Both the position numbers and the translations under genes were made by a program. From Dichotomicrobium sp964540795 (GTDB taxonomy: Bacteria > Pseudomonadota > Alphaproteobacteria > Rhizobiales > Rhodomicrobiaceae), in the NCBI GenBank assembly GCA_964540795.1, contig CAZINX010000001.1:124001-188000 (forward strand): 64,000 nucleotides of DNA, written 5' to 3'. Positions within the stretch are counted from its first letter, which is position 1. Each line of letters begins with the position of its first letter. The notes below the pieces were generated by a model. The model did no database searches. It worked only from the letters and a program-made list of their open reading frames with translations, and was not told where the DNA came from. Shown here piece after piece: positions 43,704-52,840 of this stretch.

Positions 43704-43723
43704 ACGCGGCGGGATCGCCGCGT
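43704..43723 (-). repeat. Inverted repeat between mrcA and prfB
   Basis: ACGCGGCG-N4-CGCCGCGT forms a perfect 8-bp stem with a 4-nt loop. It lies between the end of mrcA (43758) and the start of prfB (43675). There is no T-run, so a rho-independent terminator is not assured; it may weaken read-through. Confidence 0.5.
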
Positions 43724-43757
43724 TTGCCAGTAAATGTAGGGCGCGCGCCAGCGTTTG

Positions 43758-46343
43758 TCAGTAGAGGCCGCCGGCTTCCGGGCGCGGACCTTCGCCCTCG
43801 GCGCCAGGCGCGAAGGCGCTGGGGTAGCCGACATAGGAGAACGGATCGGGCGGTTCATTGCCCGGCTTGAACGCTTCCATGATGACGTTCTCGTCGCCCG
43901 ACTGTGCGCGCAAGCCGGTCTTGGCGTTGACGCGGATCAGTTTGATGCCCTCTGGCGCGCGGAACGGCACGGCGGGCTTATCCTCGAGCGCCATTTGCAT
44001 GAAGTCGGTGAAGATCGGCGAGGCGACGCCACCGCCCGTCTCGCCGCGGCCCATCGGCCGGGGCGTGTCGAAGCCCACGAACACGCCGGCTGCCATGTCC
44101 GGCGCGAAGCCGACAAACCAGGCGTCACGCTCGTCGTTGGTCGTGCCCGTCTTGCCGGCCACGGGTTTGCCGACCTTCTGGGCGCGGTAGCCGGTGCCGC
44201 GCTTCACCACGCCTTCGAGGATCGAGACCATCTGATAGGCGGTCATGGCGTCGATCACGCGCTCGCGGTTGTCGATGAGCCGCGGCTCGTCCTGACCCAG
44301 CCACGCCTCGGCCTCGCAGCGCACGCATTCGCGCTGATCGTGCTTCCAGATCGTTTCCCCATAGCGGTTCTGGATGCGGTCGATCATGGTCGGCGTGATC
44401 TTGTTGCCGCCGTTGACCAGCATACTGTAGCCGGCGACCATGCGCATCAGGCTGGTTTCGCCCGCGCCAAGCGCCATCGACAGCACCGGCATCAGATCGT
44501 CATAGACCCCGAAACGTCGCGCATACTCCCGGATAATCGGCATACCGACATCCTGCGCCAGCCGCACCGTCATCAGGTTCCGCGACTTTTCGATGCCCAG
44601 TCGCAGCGTCGAAGGGCCGTAAAACCTGTCGCCATAGTTTTTCGGCCGCCACAGCCCCTGCTCTCCCGGCTGCTCGATCGCGATGGGCGCGTCGAGCACG
44701 ATGCTGGAGGGCGTGTAGCCATTGTCGAGGGCGGCAGCATAAACGAACGGCTTGAACGCCGAACCGGGCTGGCGCAGCGCCTGAATGCCGCGGTCGAACT
44801 GGCTCTTGTCGAAACTGAAGCCGCCGACATGGGCGAGCACACGGCCGGTATGCGGGTCCATGACCGTCAGCGCGCCGCCCACCTCGGGCATCTGCATGAG
44901 ACGCCAGCCGTCCTTCGCGCCCGGACGCACGCGAAAGCCCGCAATCTTCTCGACCTGCGCAGCCTCGCCTTGCGCGCTCTCCGCCTCGTCGCCCGCTTCG
45001 GGCGGCGCGAGATAGACGACATCGCCGACGCTGAGCGCGTCCGAGGCGGAACTGATCTTCGGGCCGCGCGTCGGCGCCCCGTCTTTCATGACCTGCGGAC
45101 GCGCCCACTCTATCTCCTCGAAGGGCACGGTCACGGTGCGCCGCGTTTCTTCTAGTTCGCCTGAGCGGGTCCTGCGCGGGCGCAGACCGGCCACGGCCTG
45201 TTCATCGGTGACTTCAAGGACCACGGCCATGCGCCACGGCTCGATATCGCCGAGCACGTCGAGTTCAGCGAGTTTCTCGCCCCAGTCGCCGGATGTATCG
45301 ACCGTGTCGATTGGCCCGCGATAGCCATGCCGGCGGTCATAGGCGATGAGGCCTTCACGCAGCGCCTTGCGCGCCATGACCTGCAATTCGGGATCGAGCG
45401 TGGTGCGCACCGACAGGCCGCCGCCATAAAGGCCCTCCTCGCCGTAGCGCGCGACGAGCGTGCGCCGCACTTCTTCAGCGAAATACTCGCCGGCGAAGAC
45501 GTTGCCCCGGAACGGCCGCGGATTCACTTCAAGCCCGCTGCGCTTGGCCGCCTCGGCCTGCTCCGGGGTAATGATGCCGTTCTCGCGCATCTGATCGATC
45601 ACCCAGTTGCGCCGGCCGACGGCGCGCTCGGTATGGCGAAACGGGTGGTAATTATTCGGCGCCTTGGGCAAGGCGGCAAGATAGGCGGCTTCATGCACCT
45701 CCAGCTCGTGCAGCTCCTTGCCGAAATAATTCAGCGAGGCGGCGGCGATGCCGTAGGACCCCATGCCGAAGTAAATCTCGTTGAGGTAGAGTTCGAGGAT
45801 CTTGCCCTTGTCGAAGGCGCGCTCCATCCGGATGGCGAGCATCGCCTCCTTGACCTTGCGCTCCAGGCTGCGCTCGTTGGTGAGCAGGAAGTTTTTGGCA
45901 ACCTGCTGGGTGATCGTGGAAGCCCCGACAAGCCGGCGGCCGGCGCGATAATTCTGGATGTTGACGACGACGGCCCGCATGATCGAGGGAAGGTCGATGC
46001 CGCCGTGCTCGAAGAAATTCTTGTCCTCGGCCGAGAGGAAGGCGTTGACGACCATGTCGGGCACAGTCTCCACCGGCACGTAGAGCCGCTCTTCGCGCGC
46101 GTATTCCGAAATGAGCCGGCCGTCATTGGCGTGCAGCCGCGTCATCACCTTGGGTTCGTAATTGGCCAGCGCTTCGTAATCGGGCAGGTCCTGCGAGAAC
46201 TGCCAGAGGACGTAGGCGGCGACCGCCGAGCCGGCGAGGAACACGATGACGCCGGCCGTGAAAATGAAGCCGAACAGACGCAGCATGATGCTCTTGCGTC
46301 GCTTCGGCCGCCGCGGCGGCTGAACGCTAAGATTAAAAGGCAT
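43758..46343 (-). CDS. mrcA: Penicillin-binding protein 1A
   Basis: 861 residues, bifunctional class A PBP. N-terminal membrane helix (about 20-45), glycosyltransferase domain (EDKNFFEHGGIDLPSIMRA; GGSTITQQ-type motif as VGASTITQQVAKNFLL), then transpeptidase with SxxK in RQPGSAFKPFVYAAAL, and KTGTTNDERDAWFVGF. It polymerises and cross-links peptidoglycan. prfB-mrcA-amiC-rne is a conserved alphaproteobacterial arrangement. Confidence 0.96.
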   Translation of the reverse strand: MPFNLSVQPPRRPKRRKSIMLRLFGFIFTAGVIVFLAGSAVAAYVLWQFSQDLPDYEALANYEPKVMTRLHANDGRLISEYAREERLYVPVETVPDMVVNAFLSAEDKNFFEHGGIDLPSIMRAVVVNIQNYRAGRRLVGASTITQQVAKNFLLTNERSLERKVKEAMLAIRMERAFDKGKILELYLNEIYFGMGSYGIAAASLNYFGKELHELEVHEAAYLAALPKAPNNYHPFRHTERAVGRRNWVIDQMRENGIITPEQAEAAKRSGLEVNPRPFRGNVFAGEYFAEEVRRTLVARYGEEGLYGGGLSVRTTLDPELQVMARKALREGLIAYDRRHGYRGPIDTVDTSGDWGEKLAELDVLGDIEPWRMAVVLEVTDEQAVAGLRPRRTRSGELEETRRTVTVPFEEIEWARPQVMKDGAPTRGPKISSASDALSVGDVVYLAPPEAGDEAESAQGEAAQVEKIAGFRVRPGAKDGWRLMQMPEVGGALTVMDPHTGRVLAHVGGFSFDKSQFDRGIQALRQPGSAFKPFVYAAALDNGYTPSSIVLDAPIAIEQPGEQGLWRPKNYGDRFYGPSTLRLGIEKSRNLMTVRLAQDVGMPIIREYARRFGVYDDLMPVLSMALGAGETSLMRMVAGYSMLVNGGNKITPTMIDRIQNRYGETIWKHDQRECVRCEAEAWLGQDEPRLIDNRERVIDAMTAYQMVSILEGVVKRGTGYRAQKVGKPVAGKTGTTNDERDAWFVGFAPDMAAGVFVGFDTPRPMGRGETGGGVASPIFTDFMQMALEDKPAVPFRAPEGIKLIRVNAKTGLRAQSGDENVIMEAFKPGNEPPDPFSYVGYPSAFAPGAEGEGPRPEAGGLY

Positions 46344-46490
46344 CGTTGCGCGACATCCTCTCGCCTGATGATTTCATCTGTCTTCAACCCGGCGGCATGA
46401 CCCGCGCGAATCGCCGCCGCGACCACATCACCTTGTAGCCTTTCCGGCCTGATTCCGCCATGCGCTGCGCAGGTTTTGCCCATTTGCGGG

Positions 46491-47765
46491 TCAAAACGGC
46501 AACCGCACCTCGCGCTGGCTGAAGAATGCGTCCACGGCGCGCGCCATCCGCCGGGCCATTTTCTCGCGCCATTCGGCCGACTTCAGCAGCTTTTCATCCT
46601 TTGGATTGGTCAAGTAGCCCAGTTCCAGAAGCACAGAGGGAATGTCTGGCGCGCGCAGCACGCGGAAATCCGCGGATCGCATCGGCTTCTTGTTGAGCTC
46701 CATATGGCCTTCCAATTTTGTCAACATTGTGCGGCCAAAGGCGATCGAATAGTTCTTGGTCTCCCGCCGCATCAGGTCGAGCAGAATCATGCTGACCTCG
46801 TTTTGCGCCTCGTCGAACTGCATACCGGCAATCAGATCGGCGCTGTTCTCCTTCGCGGCAAGCAGGCGCGCCTGTTCGTCGGAGGCTTCCTCGGACAGCG
46901 TGTAGATCGTGGCGCCGCGCACGAGCTCGGCATGGCGCTCGGCCAGCGCGTCGGCATGGATCGAGATGAACAGATCGGCGTTGTGGTGATGCGCGATGTC
47001 CACCCGCTCGGCCAGCGGGATGAAGATGTCGTCGTCGCGCGTCAGGAACACGTCAAACTTGCCGATAGCGTCGAGCCGCGCCTTGAATGCCAGGGCGAAG
47101 GCGAGCGCGACTTCCTTTTCCATCGTCCCGCCCTTGCCGATCGCGCCAGGATCCACGCCGCCATGCCCCGGATCGAGCACGATGACAGGCTTCGGGTTGC
47201 GCGCGTCGGGCTGGGCATTATCGAGCGGGTCGGGGCGGGCGCGCTGTTGGCGCGGTTCCGGCGGCTCGCCGACAACGGTGGTCTCGCCGCCGCGCCGGGC
47301 GAATTCCTGCGGACTGATCGCCGCAAGGTCGATCACCAGCCGCGCTGGGTTGCCGTTGGCCGCGTCCTGAACGAACGCCTTTTCAACCGTGACGGGCTTT
47401 TCCACATCTATGACGATCCGGGATTTGCCGGCGCTGAACAGACCGTAGCGGAAGGCGCTGACGAGGCCGCGCCCGCGGGTGCCGAGATTGGGCGGCATCT
47501 GGAAGTTGACTTCCGGCAGATCGACCACGACGCGGTAGGGATTGGCGAGCGTGAAGACGCGGAAATCGACGGCCTTCGACAGGTCGGCCACGAATCGCGT
47601 CTTGCTCAGGTCGCCGCCGACGCGGGCATCGCGCGCCACGGGTTCTGCCAGCGCCGCGGCCGCAAGGCTCGCGGCCAGCGCGAAGGCGGCAAGGGCGGCG
47701 GCCATGAGCCTCGCCAAGGCGCGCAATGCCGCGATATGAGATGATCTGTCCCGCAACCGACTCAT
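46491..47765 (-). CDS. amiC: N-acetylmuramoyl-L-alanine amidase with AMIN domain
   Basis: 424 residues from the ATG at 47765. A signal peptide (hydrophobic Ala/Leu stretch ending ALAEP) is followed by an AMIN domain (about 45-150) and an Amidase_3 catalytic domain with VIVLDPGHGGVDPGAIG and ELGYLTNPKDEK carrying zinc ligands and the catalytic Glu. It cleaves septal peptidoglycan in the periplasm. A longer start at 47873 lacks support. Confidence 0.93.
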   Translation of the reverse strand: MSRLRDRSSHIAALRALARLMAAALAAFALAASLAAAALAEPVARDARVGGDLSKTRFVADLSKAVDFRVFTLANPYRVVVDLPEVNFQMPPNLGTRGRGLVSAFRYGLFSAGKSRIVIDVEKPVTVEKAFVQDAANGNPARLVIDLAAISPQEFARRGGETTVVGEPPEPRQQRARPDPLDNAQPDARNPKPVIVLDPGHGGVDPGAIGKGGTMEKEVALAFALAFKARLDAIGKFDVFLTRDDDIFIPLAERVDIAHHHNADLFISIHADALAERHAELVRGATIYTLSEEASDEQARLLAAKENSADLIAGMQFDEAQNEVSMILLDLMRRETKNYSIAFGRTMLTKLEGHMELNKKPMRSADFRVLRAPDIPSVLLELGYLTNPKDEKLLKSAEWREKMARRMARAVDAFFSQREVRLPF

Positions 47766-48000
47766 GAAGCCGCCCCCGAATGATCTGCCGATGTCGTGTT
47801 CCGGGCCATCAGACCGAATAGCGGGAAGCGCCCCCGCAGGGTCCGAAAGGCCATTGGTCCAGAGGATTCTCAAGCGTTTTGCTACCCCGCCGATGGTTAA
47901 CGCTATATTCTGTTTTTAACGCGATTAAGGCGGGGGCGTCATGAGGCGCTTGCTGCAAGGAGCTTACACGTTTAAGAAGAAAACGGCAGGAGCCACGCCT

Positions 48001-48171
48001 ATGAAGGGCTTGTGGTGGAAACTCGGCACGGTCAGCGCCACCCGGCCCATCAGCGACTCGCATGGGCGTCCAGGCGTCATCGGCCGGGATCTGACGCAGG
48101 CGACGGTTCGCGGCGGGCAATCGCAAAAGCGGCGTTTGCCAGCGCCCGGAGCGGAGCGGCACGCGGCTTGA
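48001..48171 (+). CDS. Doubtful small ORF in rne leader
   Basis: 56 codons from an ATG with AGGAG 8 nt upstream, beginning MKGLWWKLGTVSATRPISDS, basic overall. An in-frame ATG at 47941 would lengthen it by 20 residues. No family is recognised and the composition is not distinctive, so it may be chance. Confidence 0.2.
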   Translation: MKGLWWKLGTVSATRPISDSHGRPGVIGRDLTQATVRGGQSQKRRLPAPGAERHAA

Positions 48172-48291
48172 CGCGCGTGAGCGGCAAGGCCGCGGCCTGA
48201 CACATCGCTAGGGTTTCGCCGAGGGGCCGGCGCAGGCCGGCATCCTCGACAGTTTACAAGGAATTCCCGCCCCAGATCGATCGGGATCGGC

Positions 48292-48381
48292 GGCGGAAAA
48301 CGGGTCGGACGATTTTCCGCCCGGACATGTTTCGCGCCGAGGCGTTTGGCGCAGGAAACGCAGGAGTTGGTCTTTTCCGCC
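48292..48381 (+). promoter_or_regulatory. Structured rne leader with alternative hairpins
   Basis: GGCGGAAAA (48292-48300) pairs perfectly with TTTTCCGCC at 48313-48321 and equally with a second copy at 48373-48381. Between the two copies is another hairpin, GTTTCGCGCC (48329-48338) with GGCGC-AG-GAAAC (48348-48359). The arrangement allows mutually exclusive folds about 300-380 nt before the rne start codon. Confidence 0.55.
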
Positions 48382-48673
48382 GCTGCGACGAAGCGTTCCG
48401 CCAACAGGGGCCAGCCGCGCAGCAAGGGAAAGGGCTGGAGTGACAACATAACGAATCGCGTCGCAATGCTTCACCACATCACGATCGGGACAAAAGCTGC
48501 TGACAGGTCCGCCCCGCCGGGCGCGGGCCATCTCGCGTACAGCCGCAGGGTTCCGGTCGCCAATGGGCAGCTGACGCTTGAATCAAGCGCGCGCTCCCCG
48601 TGTCAGCGCGAACCGGCTCCGATCGAGACGGCTCGGCGCGACGAGGCATTGCGCGCGCCGGAGACAGATTGCA

Positions 48674-51355
48674 ATGGGAAACAAGATGCTCATCGACGCC
48701 GCGCACCCGGAAGAGACCCGGGTCGTGGTGCTGCGCGGCGACCGTGTCGAGGAATTCGACTTCGAATCAGCTTCGCGCAAGCAACTGCGCGGCAACATCT
48801 ATCTGGCGAAAATAACGCGGGTTGAGTCCTCGCTTCAGGCCGCGTTCGTCGATTACGGCGGGAACCGCCACGGCTTCCTCGCCTTCAACGAAATCCACCC
48901 GGATTATTATCAGATCCCGGTCGCTGACCGCCGTGCGCTGCTGGAGGAAGAGGCGCAACTTTCGCGCGCTTCCGCCGACAACGGCAGCGACGACGCGGCC
49001 GACAATGGCGAGGCCGATGCCGAAGCTGAGGAGCGCGAAGACGCCGGAGAGATGGCGCTCGACGCCGTTCTGCCGCCGGAAATCTCGGAGGAACTGGCCG
49101 CCGCCGTCTCTCGCGCCGAAGAAGCCTCCGACGAAATCCCGCCAGAGGTTCATGCCGCGAAAAAGAAGCGCCTGACCGAGCGGCTGGAGGCGTTGACCCA
49201 GGACGCGCTCGAAGAAGAGGATGCCGGCCAGGACGAGACGCTTGACGCCGAAGCCCTGCGCGAGGCCGAGACGACGCCGGATGAGGATGGCAACGGCGAC
49301 CGCCGCCCGGTCAAGGAGGGCGAGGATGTCGAGGCCGTCGGCTCCGGTGATGCGCTGGAGGAGGTGCCGCAGCGCCGCCCGCGCAAGCGCCGGCGCAATT
49401 ACAAAATCCAGGAGGTCATCCGCCGCCGGCAGATCCTGCTGGTGCAAGTCGTCAAGGAGGAGCGCGGCAACAAGGGCGCGGCGCTGACCACCTATCTTTC
49501 GCTCGCAGGCCGCTACACTGTGCTGATGCCGAACACGGCCTCGGGCGGCGGCATCTCGCGCAAGATCGCATCGCCCGCCGATCGCAAGCGTCTGCGCCAG
49601 ATCGTGGATGAGCTGGACGTGCCCGAAGGCATGGGCCTGATCGTCCGCACGGCGGGCGCGAGCCGCACCAAGGCGGAGATCAAGCGCGACTTCGAATATC
49701 TGCTGCGGCTGTGGGAGAATGTGCGCGATCTGACGCTGCAATCCACCGCGCCAGCGCTGGTCTATGAGGAAGGCAACCTCATCAAGCGCTCGATCCGCGA
49801 TCTGTACAGCAAGGAGATCGACGAGGTTCAGGTCGCTGGCGAGACGGCCTACCGCGAGGCCAAGGACTTCATGCGCATGATCATGCCCAGCCATGCGAAG
49901 AACGTGAAGCCCTACCGCGAGCCGGAGCCGATCTTCATCAAGAACAATGTCGAGCGCCAGCTCGACGCCATGTACAGCCCCTATGTCACGCTGAAATCCG
50001 GCGGCTACATCGTCATCAACCAGACCGAGGCGCTGGTGGCGATCGACGTGAACTCGGGCAAGGCGACCAAGCAGCACTCGATCGAGGACACGGCGCTGCG
50101 CACCAACATGGAGGCCGCCGAGGAAATCTCGCGGCAGTTGCGGCTGCGGGACCTCGCCGGGCTGATCGTGATTGACTTCATCGACATGGAAGAGCGGCGC
50201 AACAACCGCTCGGTGGAGCGCAAGCTGAAGGAGTCGCTGCGCCATGACCGCGCGCGCATCCAGATCGGGCGGATCAGCGCGTTCGGCCTGCTTGAGATGT
50301 CGCGCCAGCGCATCCGCACCGGCGTTCTGGAAGGCTCGACCAACCAGTGCCCGCACTGTCAGGGAACCGGTATCATCCGCTCGGTTGAGTCGGTCGCGCT
50401 TTCGGTTCTGCGGGCGCTGGAGGATTATCTGCGCTCCAGCAGGGTCACGGACCTCACGGCCGTCACCTCGGGCGAGGTCGCGCTCTACATCCTCAACAAC
50501 AAGCGCGAATACCTGAACGACATCGAGCACCGCTTCGGCGTGCGCCTCGGCGTGGTCACCGACGACCGGATGCAGGGTTCAAGCTTCAACATCGAGAAGA
50601 TGGCGCAGGAGCCGGGCGCGGAGAGCGAGAGCAACGTGGTCGTGCAGATGGACTGGGGCTTCGAGGCGCCGGTCGAGACGAAGGCCGACAGCGAGGAAGA
50701 CCGCAAACGCGCCAAGCGCAAGCGGCGGCGTCCGCGCAATGGCCGCAAGGAGGCCGAGGAGACGCCCGCCAGCGCCGAAACGCAGGCTGTCGAGGAAGCC
50801 GCCGAAGAGTATGAAGAGGCCCACGCCCAGGGCGACGAGAGCGAGGAAAGCCAGCGCGCCCGCAAATCCCGCCGGCGTGGGCGGCGAGGCGGCCGCCGTC
50901 AGCGCGCCCGCCGAGAGAGCGGGGCGGAACCGGGCGTGATCGAGCAGGGCGACGATCAGGTCGAGGCCGTAGGCGAGAGCGCGGCGAGCCCGGAGCGCGC
51001 CGGGTCGGAGCCGGAGGAAGCGGTTGCCGGTGAGGGCGCGCCAGCAGATGAGAGCGCAGCGCCTGAGGCAGCGGAGATCGTCGTGCATCCGCACGCGCAC
51101 GGCGCTGCCGATGATTCGGAAATCGAAAAGACCTCAGAGCCTGCCGAGGCGGAAGCGCCGGCTGAAGCGGAGGCGCAGCCCGCCGAGGTCGTCGAGATGC
51201 CCGTGCAGCAGGAAAAGCCCCCGGCTCAAAAGTCGGGGCCGAGCGAGCCAGAGCCTCAGCACAGCGCCCCGGAAACGGAAACCGTTGCGGCCGAAGCGGA
51301 GCCTGAACGCAAGTCGCAGCGTCCGCGCCGACGCGGCTGGTGGCAGCGGCGCTGA
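48674..51355 (+). CDS. rne: Ribonuclease E
   Basis: 893 residues from the ATG at 48674. S1 domain in two parts split by an acidic insertion (about 100-235), then the catalytic core with IDVNSGKATKQHSIEDTALR and IDFIDMEERRNNRSVERKLK; the zinc-link CxxC motif is NQCPHCQGTG. The C-terminal third is Arg/Glu/Ala-rich and disordered, the degradosome scaffold region. The acidic S1 insertion is common in alphaproteobacteria. It starts mRNA decay. Confidence 0.96.
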   Translation: MGNKMLIDAAHPEETRVVVLRGDRVEEFDFESASRKQLRGNIYLAKITRVESSLQAAFVDYGGNRHGFLAFNEIHPDYYQIPVADRRALLEEEAQLSRASADNGSDDAADNGEADAEAEEREDAGEMALDAVLPPEISEELAAAVSRAEEASDEIPPEVHAAKKKRLTERLEALTQDALEEEDAGQDETLDAEALREAETTPDEDGNGDRRPVKEGEDVEAVGSGDALEEVPQRRPRKRRRNYKIQEVIRRRQILLVQVVKEERGNKGAALTTYLSLAGRYTVLMPNTASGGGISRKIASPADRKRLRQIVDELDVPEGMGLIVRTAGASRTKAEIKRDFEYLLRLWENVRDLTLQSTAPALVYEEGNLIKRSIRDLYSKEIDEVQVAGETAYREAKDFMRMIMPSHAKNVKPYREPEPIFIKNNVERQLDAMYSPYVTLKSGGYIVINQTEALVAIDVNSGKATKQHSIEDTALRTNMEAAEEISRQLRLRDLAGLIVIDFIDMEERRNNRSVERKLKESLRHDRARIQIGRISAFGLLEMSRQRIRTGVLEGSTNQCPHCQGTGIIRSVESVALSVLRALEDYLRSSRVTDLTAVTSGEVALYILNNKREYLNDIEHRFGVRLGVVTDDRMQGSSFNIEKMAQEPGAESESNVVVQMDWGFEAPVETKADSEEDRKRAKRKRRRPRNGRKEAEETPASAETQAVEEAAEEYEEAHAQGDESEESQRARKSRRRGRRGGRRQRARRESGAEPGVIEQGDDQVEAVGESAASPERAGSEPEEAVAGEGAPADESAAPEAAEIVVHPHAHGAADDSEIEKTSEPAEAEAPAEAEAQPAEVVEMPVQQEKPPAQKSGPSEPEPQHSAPETETVAAEAEPERKSQRPRRRGWWQRR

Positions 51356-51387
51356 TCGCGGCGGTGATGCGTTTGCAGGGTTGATCG

Positions 51388-51409
51388 GCCGGGGGCTATT
51401 GCCCCCGGC
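51388..51409. terminator. Hairpin between rne and the DUF1289 gene
   Basis: GCCGGGGGC-TATT-GCCCCCGGC, a perfect 9-bp stem with a 4-nt loop, lies between the convergent stops of rne and the DUF1289 gene. No T-tract follows on either strand, so it may be a bidirectional but weak or Rho-assisted terminator. Confidence 0.6.
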
Positions 51410-51694
51410 TCAGCCTTGCGCCGCCTCGGCTTCCATCTCAAGCTGGTCGAGCGGGCACTCGCGCCCCTTCTTGCGGCATTTGCGGCGGTATTCGCCGGCC
51501 CAGAACTCGTAGATGCCCAGCGTCTTCGCCGCCTCGGCGCATTCCAGGATCAGCGCCTCGCGCGCGGCATCGCCGTTCGCGTCTTTCCACGCTTTCTTGT
51601 GCTTTTTCGTGCGACCGCAGCCGACGCAGACGCCGCGCTTGTCCTTGCAGATATCGATACAGGGAGAGGGGAGTTTGTCGCCCTTTTTGCCCAA
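51410..51694 (-). CDS. DUF1289 cysteine-rich protein
   Basis: 94 residues from a TTG start (TTGGGC) with GGAGG upstream. The DUF1289 signature SPCIDICKDKRGVCVGCGRT contains four cysteines, likely a metal or Fe-S binding knuckle; two further cysteines are in RRKCRKKGRECPL. Function unknown. A longer reading to 51760 adds 22 unlikely residues. Confidence 0.82.
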   Translation of the reverse strand: MGKKGDKLPSPCIDICKDKRGVCVGCGRTKKHKKAWKDANGDAAREALILECAEAAKTLGIYEFWAGEYRRKCRKKGRECPLDQLEMEAEAAQG

Positions 51695-51775
51695 CCTTGC
51701 CTCCTGACTTGGCGTTGACGCGCTCCCGCCAGCATATGAGAACCCGACAAGGGCTATCAAGATTTATCGGCCGGA

Positions 51776-52750
<975 letters not shown>

Positions 52751-52840
52751 CAAAACCTCTCCCGTGATTGCTCATCCCATTATAGTGGATCGGGCGGGCG
52801 AAGGGATCACACGGCTCATCACGCTATCGCGAGTGCGGGC

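Larger units (their letters stand above)
47766..48673 (+). other. amiC-rne divergent intergenic region (908 bp)
   Basis: No certain gene. It should hold the amiC promoter (minus) and a long rne leader (plus). A possible plus-strand -10 is TATATT (47904-47909) with TTGCTA 19 bp upstream, a loose match. A doubtful small ORF lies at 48001-48171 and strong hairpins at 48292-48381. Long autoregulatory leaders are known for rne in other bacteria. Confidence 0.5.

Noticed and set aside
48767..50530. A 587-codon open frame opposite rne
   Set aside because: Antisense of a conserved RNase E core, with no family motif or ribosome-binding site.
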